A stretch of DNA of 64,000 nucleotides. It comes from Elymus sibiricus (taxonomy: Eukaryota > Streptophyta > Magnoliopsida > Poales > Poaceae). Positions 43,502 through 54,507 of this stretch are shown piece by piece. A model generated the notes under the pieces. It was not told the DNA's origin. It ran no database searches and saw nothing but the letters and a program-made list of their open reading frames with translations. The stretch is from the NCBI GenBank assembly GCA_039707655.1, contig CM077664.1, forward strand, positions 201,804,195-201,868,194, read 5' to 3'. A program made the translations under genes and the position numbers. Numbering within the stretch: the first letter of the stretch is position 1; every line of letters begins with the position of its first letter.

Positions 43502-45048
43502 TGATACGTCTCCAACGTATCTATAATTTTTGATTGTTCCATGCTATTATAGTATCAATCTTGGATGTTTTATATGCAATTATATATCATTTTTTGGGAC
43601 TAACCTATTAACCTAGTGCCCAGTGACAGTTGTTGTTTTCTGCTTGTTTTTGGTTTTTCAAGAAATCAGTACCAAACGAAGTCCAAATGCCACGAAACTT
43701 TTTAGAGATTTTTTTTGGGACAAAAGAGACCCTGGAGACTTGGAGAGGAGGCCAGAAGCTTCACGAGGCCTCCACAAGGCAATAGGGCGCGGCCCCAGGG
43801 GGCGCGCCCTGATGCCTTGTGGGCCCCTCGTGGCTCGTTTTGACCTAATTCCACTTCTATAAATTCTCAAATATTTGGAAACCAATATAGAGCCACCCCG
43901 AATAACTTTTACGCCGCCACAAGCCTCTGTTCTTCCACGATCCCATCTGGAGGCCTTTTTCGGTACTCTGCCGACGGGGGAATCGATCACGGAGGGTTTC
44001 TTCATCAACCTTGCCGCCCTTTCGATGATGTGTGAGTAGTTTACCACAGACCTACAGGTCCACAGCTAGTAGCTAGATGGCTTCTTCTTTGTCTTTGATC
44101 TTCAATACCATGTTCTCCTCGATGTTCTTGGAGTTCTATCCGATGTAATCTTCTTTTGCGGTGTGTTTGTTGGGATCCGATGAATTGTGAGTTTATGATC
44201 AGATTATTCATGAGAAATATTTGAGTCTTCTCTGAACTCTTTTATGCATGATTGTTATAGCTTTGTATTTCTCTTCGATCTATCTATTTGGTTTGGCCAA
44301 CTAGATTGGTTTATCTTGCAATGGGAGAGGTGCTTTGTGATGGGTTCAATCTTGCGGTGCTCAATCCCAGTGACAGAAAGGGACATGACACGTATTTGTA
44401 TTGTTGTCATTAAGGATAAAAAGATGGGGTTTAATCATATTGCTTGAGTTTACTTTGTCTACATCATGTCATCTTGCTTAATGCATTAGTCTATTTTATA
44501 CTTAATACCCTAGATGCATGCTGGATAGCGGTCGATGGGTGGAGTAATAGTAGTAGATGCAGGCAGGAGTCGGTCTACTTGTCTCAGACGTGATGCCTAT
44601 ATACATGATCATTGCCATGAATCCGTCATAATTATTTGCTTTTCTATCAATTGCCCAACAGTAATTTGTTTACCCATCGTATGTTCTGCGCTCGAGAGAG
44701 AAGCCTCTAGTGAAAACTATGGCCCCCGGGTCTATCTTTATCATATATTAAAACCCAAAAATACTTTGTTGCAATTTATTTACTTTTATTTTATTTTGCA
44801 ATTTATATTTCTATCTATCACTATCAAAATTAATCCTTGCAAATAACCGCTAAGAGGATTGACAACCCTCTTATTTGCGTTGGGTGCAAGTGTTTGCTTT
44901 TGTGTGTGTAGGTGCTGCTAAAGGGATTTTGCGTTGTTCTCCTACTGGATTGATAACCTTGGTTCTTAACTGAGAGAAATACTTATCTCTACTATACTGC
45001 ATCATCGTCTCTTCTTCGAGGAAATACCAACACAGTCTACAAGTAGCA
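43502..45048 (+). repeat. Gypsy-3 3' LTR
   Basis: 1547 bp with the GC-rich upstream segment intact (arms AGGGCGCG and CGCGCCCT around 43785-43810). TATA box at 43858-43865. It ends at 45048, where CACTA repeats resume. Confidence 0.88.
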
Positions 45049-48000
45049 CCGATGAACAGGACCCCGTTTCGACCGTAGGCGGTCGAACAGAAGGCCGTTT
45101 CCTCCATTTTGTGGTACGCCAGACCCCGAGTCGATGAACAAGACCCCGTTTCGGCTGTTCTGAACAAGCTGGTTGGCTCCCGAATAACAAGACGAGTTCC
45201 GACCCAGTCGCTTGGCTCCCGATGAACACGACGCTGTTTCCTCCGTTCTGACCCAGCCGGTTGGCTGCCGATGAACACGAGGCCGTTGCTGCCGTCCATT
45301 GCCTCTTCATGTACACGAGCCCTGGCCGTACGTATGCGTGAGTACGCATTCCAGACCCCGCCCGTATGTACGTACGTGGCCGTATTCTTTGCCATGTGGT
45401 TGTACGTACGTGTACACGATTTAGACGGGACTGTCTGAACTGCTACGTCGGGGGCTCAACTATGGCACGTGCCGCTACTTACTCGGCCATGGTTCATCCT
45501 TGCAGAGAGACCGATCGACCAGTATGTACGTACACGTTCGCGACCAGACCGGCAACGCTACGTACGCTTCGACCGGGTGGGTCCCTGCTGTCAGGGAGGA
45601 TAAGGAGGCACTTCCTTGCGTGCGAAGATATAGCAGGTGGGTCCCAGCTGTCAGGGGGGGGGGAATCATTTTTTTTCTGCGTAATAAGGAGGCACTTCCT
45701 TGCATGCGAAGATGTAGCTGGTGGGTCTAGCTGTCAGCCTCACCGCGTACAGTCCTCTGCCGATGGCTGTCATTCATTGACCACGTTGACTACGCCGCGC
45801 CGAGAGCACCAAAGCGGTGGACGACAGCGAGGCCTAGGAAGGGAACGACGCGGATCCGGGGAAGACGTGACAGTGGATGCCCACGCGGAGGGGAGTACGA
45901 GGGTTGACTGGTTCGGCTGCGGTGTGAGGCTGCCGTCGCCGGAGAATAACAGGGGATGTGGGTGAGTAGAGGGAAGGCCTGGCCAGCGGTGGGAGTAGTG
46001 TGGGGCGGTGAGGCCTGCGCGGCAGCACAGCCGGCCACGGGAGGTAGGAGCAGGCGGTCCCGCCGGTGCTGGTTTGGGCGGCTGGAGCAAGAAGATCAGA
46101 GATTGAAGAAGCAGCACGGCCGTTGGATGAACATCCTACGGTCACTGTTGCTAGAATTGTTTGTTGACTAAGTTGACAAAGCCCTGCGTACGGGTCAACT
46201 TAGTAGGCTCACAAGTCAGCCTCCAAATAAGGTGGGTCCCAGTAAGCAAGGGGAGGAATCATTTTTCTTGCGCGTAATAAGGAGGCACTTCCTGGCGTGC
46301 GACCATGGACCTCGTGGGTCCCAGCTCTCATCCTCTCCATGTAAAGTCCTCTTCCGATGGCTGTCGTTCATTGACCGCGTTGACGACGTCGTGCCGAGAG
46401 CACCAAGGCGGTGGACGACGACGAGGCCTAGGATGGGAACGACCCGGAGTCGGGGAAGACGCGGCAGTGGTTTCTCACGCGGAGGGGGGTACGAGGGTTT
46501 ACTGGTTCGGCTGCGGTGTGAGGCTGCCGTCGCCGGAGAATAACAGGAGGTGTGGGTGAGTAGATGGATGGCCTAGCCAGCTATGGGAGTAGGGTAGGGC
46601 GATGAGGCCTGCGCGGCAGCACAGCCAGCCACGGGAGGCGGGAGCAGGCGGTCCTGCCGGCGCTGGTTTGGGCAATTGGAGCAAGAAGATCAGAAATTGA
46701 AGAAGAAGCACGGCCGTTGGATTAGCATCCAACGGTCACTGCTGCTAGAATCGTTTGTTGACTATAAGTTGACAAAGCCCTGCGTACGCGTCAACTTAGT
46801 AGGCCCACAAGTCAACATAACATCTGTGGCGGACAACATATAGCCCATTTGCTATTTTTCCTAAATTTACAGATCAATTGCTAATTATTACGTAATTTAT
46901 TGCAGCCCATATTATATTTTTAGAATACGTGACCATTTTCTCCAAGAACATGATTAAAAATTTCAACGATATTTCATTGAAATTGCCGAACTATTTTTAA
47001 TCCCGAAATTTCGAGCCCGATAATAACTAAAGTTAAAATATATTTAAATTATGTTAAAATCCAATGAAATTTGAAATATCAAAAAATAAAAGAAAATTCT
47101 CAATTTGAAACTAATTGCCCATTTTCTTTGTTTTTATATATATACAACCCATTTCATATTACTTATATGATTTACATCCCTTCTTGTCTGGGCAGGCCGA
47201 ATGTATCCCTCGTCGTCTTGAAAGATTTGCAGCCCAGCAGGACGGAGAAAAAGAAATCGGCCTGTGTAGGCTATTCTATGAAAAAAATATGGGCTAGTCA
47301 TTTTCACCGTGAAAAAAAAACAGCTGGGCTCGTCATATTGTAAGCAAAAAATAAAAGCCTGGGCTAGACGGGCCACAGACACCGCACAGCCCAGTTGATA
47401 ACCTACTCCGTCTCAACAACAACAACAAAACTGCTCGAGCAACTGGGTCCCACATGTTAGCCACTCCATGTGCAATTCTCTCGTAGTACGTTGACAATGT
47501 CGTAGGTCCCAGATGTTAGCAAACCAATGGGAGGAAGCATTTTTTTTCATGTAATAAGGAGGAGCTTCCTTGCGTGCAAAGATGTAGCTGGTGGGTCCCA
47601 GTTGTCAGGGAGTGGAATCATTTTTCTTTCGCGTAATAAGGAGGCACTTGCTTGTGTGCAACCATGGACCTCGTGGGTCCCAGCTGTCAGCCTGTCCACG
47701 TACGGTCCTCTTCCGATGGCTGTCGTTCGTTGACCACGTTTATGACGCCGTGCCGAGAGCACCAAGGCGGTGGACGACGGCGAGGCCTAGGGAGGGAACG
47801 ACCCGGAGCCGGGGAAGACTCGGCAGTGGATGCTCACGTGGAAGGGAATACGAGGGTTTACTGGCTTGGCTGTGGTGTGAGGCTGCCATCGCCGGAGAAT
47901 AACAGGAGGTGTGGGTCAATACAGGGATGGCCTGGCAAGCGATGGGAGTAGGGTGGGGCGGTGAGGCCTGCACGGCAGAACAGCCGGCCATAGAAGGCGG

Positions 48001-49335
48001 GAGCAGGCGACGCCGGCGCTGGTTTGGGCGGCTGGAGCAAGAAGATCAGAGATTGAAGAAGCACGCCGGCAGTTGGATTGACATCTAACGGACTCACGCT
48101 GGTAGAGTCGATTTGTTGACTAAGTTGACATAGCCTTGCATACGCATCAACTTAGTAGGCCCACAACTTAATATATAAACTATTTTTTTTGTGAATATAA
48201 TATATAAACTAATAAAACTATATATATATATATAAAGTAGAGATGACAAAAATAGAATTGGGCTGTGCATTTTCTTCAGTAAAAAACAGCTGGGCTGCTG
48301 ATGTTCTAAGAAAAAATAAAACCAAGGCTGGGCGGCCCAGAGGCCAGTTGATACCTGCTAGATCCTTGTGGCCGCATGTCATCATGGGCTGCGCCTGTTA
48401 ATAAACAAAACATAACCTGGGCAGTCTACAGCCTAGTAAATATTTGCTCGACCTCAAAAAAATATACTACCTGCTGGATCCCAGTTTTCAGTCTCTCCTT
48501 GTAGATTTCTCTCGTTTATTGACTACGTTGAAAATTTCATGGGTCTCAGACGTTAGCATATTTTTTTCCATCGTGATAATAAGTGTGTGCACTTGCTTGC
48601 GTACGGCCATGGACCTGCTGGGTCCATACTGTTAGCCTCTGTATGGACAACCCTCTTCTGGTTCCACGAACGAATTTCATGCAAATCGGATGATTTTCAT
48701 TAAAACTGGACCAAATTCATTACATTTTACATGTTTCTTTTTCTTATGGAACACTTTACATATTTCAACTAAACGATAGCCGACTAGGCCTTTTTTTAGT
48801 CCAAAAATGATCGCTGGAAGTGGCAGCTCCCGTTTCTCACGCCTGTTAAAATTTTTGGTTAACTGAGAACTCGAACGAGAGAACATGTCGTATGCGGTTT
48901 TTTTTGAGTGATACTGTATGTGGTATGTGGGTTAGAGGGATGGCATGGGAGGCGCTTCCCGCGATCGAGGTCCCGACACTTAACTGTTCTTAAAGGCCCA
49001 AATCCATCGCTCCTCTGTTTAACAATTTGCAGCTGGGCTTGGCGTGCCACAGCCCAGTCCCGACGTGCTGCGTCCAACTGTCAGCCTTTGAAACCTGATG
49101 GATCCCCTGCGTACTGGAAGATGTTAGTAAAATTTTGGAGAACTGGGAATTCGAACGGCAGGTGCTTTTGCTACTTATATCAGGTGCCTGAAAATTTGTT
49201 TCGCAACAACTACTCCAGCGTTATATCCATGTCGACCCTCGACATGATGGTTGGAAGGAAATGCAAGTTCAAACCAAAAGATCCTTAACAACAACACCAA
49301 CTTGCAGACGACCAGGTAGAACTAGTACTACCAAA
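45049..49335 (+). mobile_element. CACTA continuation: subterminal repeats and noncoding body
   Basis: 45049-45330 continues the GATGAACAGGACCCCG repeats. From about 45590 a segment starting AATCATTTTT(C/T)TT-GCGTAATAAGGAGGCAC is present three times (45665, 46255, 47617), each about 560-590 bp. 46830-47520 and 48180-49335 are AT-rich with repeated GCCCA/GGGCT words and no domains. Frames of 60-115 codons here repeat with the units. Assignment of everything to 49335 as one CACTA is inference; no right terminus was found. Confidence 0.55.
45590..48180 (+). repeat. Three copies of a roughly 590-bp segment
   Basis: Copies near 45650-46215, 46240-46810 and 47600-48170 share GGTGGGTCCCAGCTGTCAG, CCGATGGCTGT, GCCGAGAGCACCAA, GGAACGAC, GCCGGAGAATAACAGG and TTGTTGACTAAGTTGACA in the same order. 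The first two are adjacent; the third is separated by about 780 bp of AT-rich sequence. Confidence 0.82.
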
Positions 49336-49526
49336 CTAACTTATAATCCTTTTACTCCTGGCCCTCGTTTTCGTCTGGTAGAAGATCTTGCAGACGGCCA
49401 GCTCCCGCTCCTTCTCTTGCTCGAGGTCCCCGAGGTGGTACTGGTGCATCACCCAGTTGGTCCTCTGCTGGTCGAAGTTCTTGTTGGTGTGCAGCACCAG
49501 AACCTTTTTGCTGCCCCTCTGCCGGC
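49336..49526 (-). pseudogene. NAC transcription-factor domain fragment
   Basis: From 49526 down, one frame reads through to a stop at 49336-49338. It encodes about 62 residues beginning [14 protein letters not shown], with [11 protein letters not shown] and [11 protein letters not shown]. These are subdomains D and E of a NAC DNA-binding domain; [11 protein letters not shown] is a hallmark, and the pattern is closest to NAC8/SOG1-type proteins as I recall them. Subdomains A-C are missing because the sequence is cut at the Gypsy-4 LTR. Third positions are strongly G/C, unlike the surroundings. NAC proteins activate plant genes; this piece is nonfunctional. Confidence 0.78.
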
Positions 49527-51083
49527 TGATACGTCTCCAACGTATCTATAATTTTTGATTGTTCCATGCTGTTATATTATCAATCTTGGATGTTTTTATA
49601 TGCATTTACAGCAATTATATATCATTTTTGGAGACTAACCTATTAACTTAGTGCCCAGTGCCAGTTGCTGTTTTTTGCCCTGTTTTTGTTTTACAGAATA
49701 TCAATACCAAACGAAGTCCAAATGCCACGAAACTTTTTGGAGATTTCTTTCTGGACAATACCAACACTAGAAGCTTCGGGAGGAGACCAGAAGCCCCAGG
49801 GGGTGCCCACGAGGCACCAGGGCGCGCCTGGGCAGGCGCGCCCTGGTACCTCATGGGGCCCACAGAGCTCCGTTTGACCTAATTCCACCACTATAAATTC
49901 CATAAAAATCAGAAACCCTCAGGGGAGTCCACGAAATACTTTTTCCATCGCCGCAAGTTTTTGCTCTCGAGAGATCCCATCTGGAGGCCTTCTCCGGTAC
50001 TCCGCCGGAGGGGGAATCGATCACGGAGGGGCTCTACATCAACCTTGCTGCCCTTCCGATGATGCGTGAGTAGTTTACCACAGACCTTCGGGTCCATAGG
50101 CAGTAGCTAGATGGCTTCTTCTCTCTTTTTGATCTTCAATACAATGTTCTCCTCGATGTTCTTGGAGTTCTATCCGATGTAATCACTTTTTGCGGTGTGT
50201 TTGTTGGGATCCGATGAATTGTGAGTTTATGATCAGATTATCCATGAATATTATTTGAGTCTTCTCTGATCTCTTTTATGCATGATTATTATAGCTTCGT
50301 ATTTCTTCTCCAATCTATTGATTTGGTTTGGCTAACTAGATTGATTTATCTAGCCATGGGAAGAGGTGCTTTGTAATGGGTTCGATCTTGCGGTGCTCAA
50401 TCCCAGTGACAGAAAGGGACATGCCACATATGTATCATTGCTATTAGGGGTAAAAAGATGGGGTTTATTCACGCGTGAGTTTACTTTGTCTACATCATGT
50501 CATCTTGCTTAAGGCGTTACTCCGTTCTTTATGGACTTAATACACTAGATGCATGCTGGATAGTGGTCGATGTGTGGAGTAATAGTAGTAGATGCAGGCA
50601 TGAGTCGGTCTATTTGTCTCGGACGTGATGCCTATATACATGATCATTGCCTTGGATATCGTCATGATTATTTGCTTTTCTATCAATTGCCCAACAGTAA
50701 TTTATCTACCCACCGTATGCTATTTTCTTGAGAGAAGCCTCTAGTGAAAACTATGGCCCCCGGGTCTATCTAAATCATATATTAAAAACCCTAAAAATAC
50801 TTGCTGCAATTTTATCTTATTTATTTTATTTTGTATTTTTGTTTCAATCTATCTATCACATACAATTTAATCTTGCAATTTACCGCCGAGGGATTGACAA
50901 CCCCTCGTTTGCATTGGGTGCAAGGGTTTGTTGTTTGTGTGCAGGTGCTGCTAACGAGGTGTTGCATGATTCTCCTACTGGTTCGATAACCTTGGTTTCA
51001 TAACTGAGGGAAATACTTATCTCTACTGTGCTGCATCATCCCTTCCTCTTCGGGGAAAATACCAACGCAAGCTACAAGTAGCA
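49527..51083 (+). repeat. Gypsy-4 5' LTR
   Basis: 1557 bp. It carries a perfect 14-bp inverted repeat at 49816-49847 and a TATA box TATAAATT at 49892-49899, 44 bp downstream of it. It starts directly at the cut edge of the NAC fragment. Confidence 0.88.
49816..49847 (+). promoter_or_regulatory. GC-rich hairpin in the Gypsy-4 5' LTR
   Basis: Arms ACCAGGGCGCGCCT (49816-49829) and AGGCGCGCCCTGGT (49834-49847) pair perfectly around the loop GGGC. The hairpin is just upstream of the TATA box. Its counterpart in the 3' LTR is at 54799-54837. Confidence 0.85.
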
Positions 51084-51094
51084 GGAAGAATTTC

Positions 51095-51112
51095 TGGCGC
51101 CGTTGCCGGGGA
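51095..51112 (+). other. Gypsy-4 primer-binding site (tRNA-Asp type)
   Basis: TGGCGCCGTTGCCGGGGA, 11 bases inside the LTR, identical to that of Gypsy-3. Confidence 0.85.
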
Positions 51113-51286
51113 GACATCATCAACATCTATCAAGTACCTTTGCATAAACTCTCATCTCCATGTATTTATTTTATTTGCCTCTTGTTTTCATCTCCCCCAC
51201 TTCTAAAAAGTTTTTACAAAAATACAAAAATATTTTCCGTTTGCCTTTTTCTTGTTTGCTTGTTTGCTTGCTTGAAGATTGTTATC

Positions 51287-51989
51287 ATGAGTGATTTTGG
51301 CATGGCGGAACCTGATGATGGTAAAACTCCCAAAATGGGAAATTCTACCAATATTGATGCTAAAACTCTTGTGTTGGGACATGGTAATGTTATAGGAAAA
51401 AGTGCCATCCAAGAATTCTTTAATTGCATTGGGACCTTGGCTTTTGATGATGCCCCTTTATTTAAAGAAACTAAGAATTATGCCGATGCTATTTCCGCAC
51501 TTATTCTCAAACTTGAAAGAAGATTTATTCGCACCCATCCTACTTTGCAAAGATTATTTTATGAGTTACCGGTTATAAAAGATCCTAGAGCTAAGAAAAT
51601 AGCCACTCTTGCCCTCATGAATGAATTTGATCACATAGTGTGAGAAACTAGGGAGATCTTTGATTTTTATGGTATGAACCGTGAAAAACCCGGTAAAAGA
51701 TGAGATCCTTTATAATAGTGATTACTTGTTGAGATATTTGTTCCGCAATGACCACATCTTTGATGAAAATATTAAAAAGGAAGTTCCTCCTTTGAATATA
51801 ATCCAACAAGTTTTCAATAGTGTTAATAGACAATACTCTTGGATTGTATCCGGTAATCAAGAAGGATTTACAGATGGACAACTTGCAAATGCTAAAATTT
51901 CTATGGATGATGTGTTTCATATTACCTTTGAAAAACCCTTGGATGAAAGTGCATCTTTGGATAAGAAGAAGAAAGATGACAACACTTGA
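51287..51989 (+). pseudogene. Gypsy-4 ORF of unknown function (broken once)
   Basis: The ATG at about 51287 begins MSDFGMAEPDDGKTPKMGN. The frame runs through FFNCIGTLAFDDAPLFKETK and LERRFIRTHPTLQRLFYELP to a TGA at 51641-51643 (FDHIV). It resumes in another frame near 51681 (DEILYNSDYLLRYLFRND, NSVNRQYSWIVSGNQ) and ends at 51989 with KKKKDDNT. About 230 residues in total, mostly predicted helical, with no zinc finger, protease or RT motif. I recognise the type as recurring in Triticeae non-autonomous LTR elements but know no function. It may be a diverged Gag. Confidence 0.6.
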
Positions 51990-54507
51990 AACTATGCATT
52001 ATGCCTAGCTAGGGGCATAAAACAATAGCGCTTGTTGGGAGGCAACCCAAGGAATAAAATAAATTTTTATCTTTTGTTTCTGTTATTGTGTGTTTTTATA
52101 TTTATGATACTATTATGATTGTGTTTTTGTGTTTTTAATTAGTGTTTGTGCCAAGTAAATCCTTTAGGATGATTTGGAAGATAGTATAATTGATGCTGTT
52201 TGGAAAACAGAAAGTTTTGCGTCCAGTTCTGGAATTTTGGTTCTGTACTGAAGCGTCAAAAAAATCTGAAATTTTTACACAGTATGGGTATATGAATTTC
52301 CCACGTTGTCCTAATTTTTCAGAAGTTTTGGAGTTACAGAAGTATGGCTTTTAAATAGATTGCTACATACTGTTCTGTTTTTGACAGATTCTGTTTTTGA
52401 TGCACTACTTGCTTGTTTTGATGAAACTATGGATTGTATCGGGGGGTATAAGCCATGGAGAAGTTAGAATACAGTAGGTATAATGCAAAAATAAAATATG
52501 AATGGGTTTGCAATAGTACTTAAAGTGGTGATTTATTTTGTTATACTAACGGATCTCACGAAGGTTTTGTTGAGTTTTGTGTGATTGAAGTTTTCAAGTT
52601 TTGGGTGAGATCACGATGGATGAAGGAATAAGGAGTAGCAAGAGCCTAAGATTGGGGATGCCCAAGGCACCCCAAGGTAATATTCATGGAAGACTCAAGC
52701 GTCTAAGCTTGGGGATGCCCCGGAAGGCATCCCCTCTTTCTTCTACCAACCATCGGTAATTTTACTTGGAGCTATATTTTTATTCGTCACATGATATGTG
52801 TTTTGCTTGGAGCGTCGTGTATTATATGAGTCTTTGCTTTGTTTGATTTTTAGTTTGTCACAATCATCCTTGCTGAACACACCTATTTTGAGAGAGCCAC
52901 ACGTTCATCATAATTTGTTAGAATACTCTATGTGCTTCAATTAATTTTTTTGAGCTAGGCAGTTGCTCTAGTGCTTCACTTAAATCTTTTTGAGCATGGC
53001 GGTGGCTATATTTTGAAGAAATAAACTCTCATGCTTCACTTATATTATTTTTAGAGTTGATTGAAATTTTGAAGAAATGAATTCTCATGCTTCACTTATA
53101 TTATTTTGAGAATTGATAAGATTAAAATTTTGAAGAAATATTTGCACTGTCATACTTCACTTTAATCTTTTTGAGAGTTGATGATAGTAACGGTAATTTG
53201 CATAAGATATGAATTTGGTCCCAAAGTGATGAATATTCAGGAGGGATATAATAAAAAACTTTCATATAGATCATTGGATATGATAAGTGTGATTCCTTGC
53301 AATAGTTTTGCGATATGGAAATGATAATATGTGAGTCATGTTAGTGAGTAATTGTGATTTAGTAAGAATATTAGTGTTAAGGTTTGTGATTCCCTATGCA
53401 TGCACATCAAGTCAATAGTTATGCAAAGAAATTATATCCTACTTATGGTGCATTATTCGGTGTTAGTTATGTTCAATGTATGTTTATGACCGTTTTCGTT
53501 TTTTGGTTGGTTGCTTCTCAATCTATTTGCTAGCCTTCATTTGTACTAAGCGGAAATACTGCTTGTGCATCCAAAATCCTTAAACCCAAGTTGTGCCAAA
53601 TGAGTCCACTATATCTACTTATATGCGGTATTTCAATGCCGTTCCAAGTAAATTTGCGTGTGCCAACTCTAATTTTCAAAATAATTTTTCCGTTTTGTGT
53701 ACCCGTACCGCTCATGAAGCGGCAGGGGGTGGCCATTATTTTCCATGCTAGGTGTGTTATTCTCACGATGAGTGTTTATTCACTTGTCATTGCACGAGAG
53801 GATGGTTGGTAATAGGGATGCCCAGTCCCACAATGAATCAAACATTAATAACAACAAAATTCCTTGGAAAGTGTTGGTTTGGAGGGCACCCGTGGATACG
53901 GCTAGCCACGGATTGTGAAAGAATGGTGGAAAGGAAATAAACTTTACTTTCTATTAGGGAACCGCCTATGATGTGTCTAGCATGGAAAATAATGGGAATT
54001 CTAGGTCGTTTTCGTTGACAGGAAAGGCATGCCAATCAAAATATTTTATCTATTTAATTTCAGCCTTGAGCTCTGGCACATTTGACAAATCTCTGCTTCC
54101 CTCTGTGAAGGGCCTATCTATTTACTTTTATGCGATTTTTATTTTTACTTGAGTCTCCATCTTCTCTTATAAAGCACCAACTAGAGAGCACTATTGTCAT
54201 ACTTGTGCATTGGATGTAGCTAATATTTGAGTGTGTTTCATGAATGGATCAATGATTGAGCATAATGGGCTAGGGATAACTTTCTTTAGCATTGATATTT
54301 TGAAAGACATGGTTGCTTGTTAGCATGCTTGAGTATTTATATCTTCATGTCAAATTATAGACTATTGCTTTGAATCATTCAAGTCCAATGTCCATGCTAT
54401 AAAAGAAAAGAATATGTGATGAATATGATAGGCAGCATTCCACATCAAAAATTCTGTTTTTATCATTTACCTGCTCGAGGACGAGCAGGAATTAAGCTTG
54501 GGGATGC
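51990..54507 (+). other. Gypsy-4 3' untranslated region with internal repeats
   Basis: Shared in order with Gypsy-3 (same post-ORF segment, AAGCTTGGGGATGCCC boxes, final AAGCTTGGGGATGC tract). The GCTTCACTT(A)TAT repeat block is expanded to about five units (52925-53180), each with a TTTTGAAGAAAT segment. The purine run of Gypsy-3 is missing. Confidence 0.65.

Larger units (their letters stand above)
38112..45048 (+). mobile_element. Gypsy-3: non-autonomous LTR element with Gag-like ORF
   Basis: LTRs at 38112-39623 and 43502-45048 begin TGATAC(A/G)TCTCC and end AAGTAGCA. The flanks TCGAT (38107-38111) and CCGAT (45049-45053) are a target duplication with one change. The primer site (39635-39652) matches tRNA-Asp, as in Athila/Tat-type Gypsy elements. 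Only a short Gag-like gene is present; no protease, RT or integrase. The rest is untranslated sequence with internal repeats and a purine run. It probably relied on a related full element. Confidence 0.88.

Noticed and set aside
45366..46171. Forward frames of 70-199 codons in the 590-bp repeat segment
   Set aside because: The three copies are open in different frames and lengths, which argues against a conserved protein.
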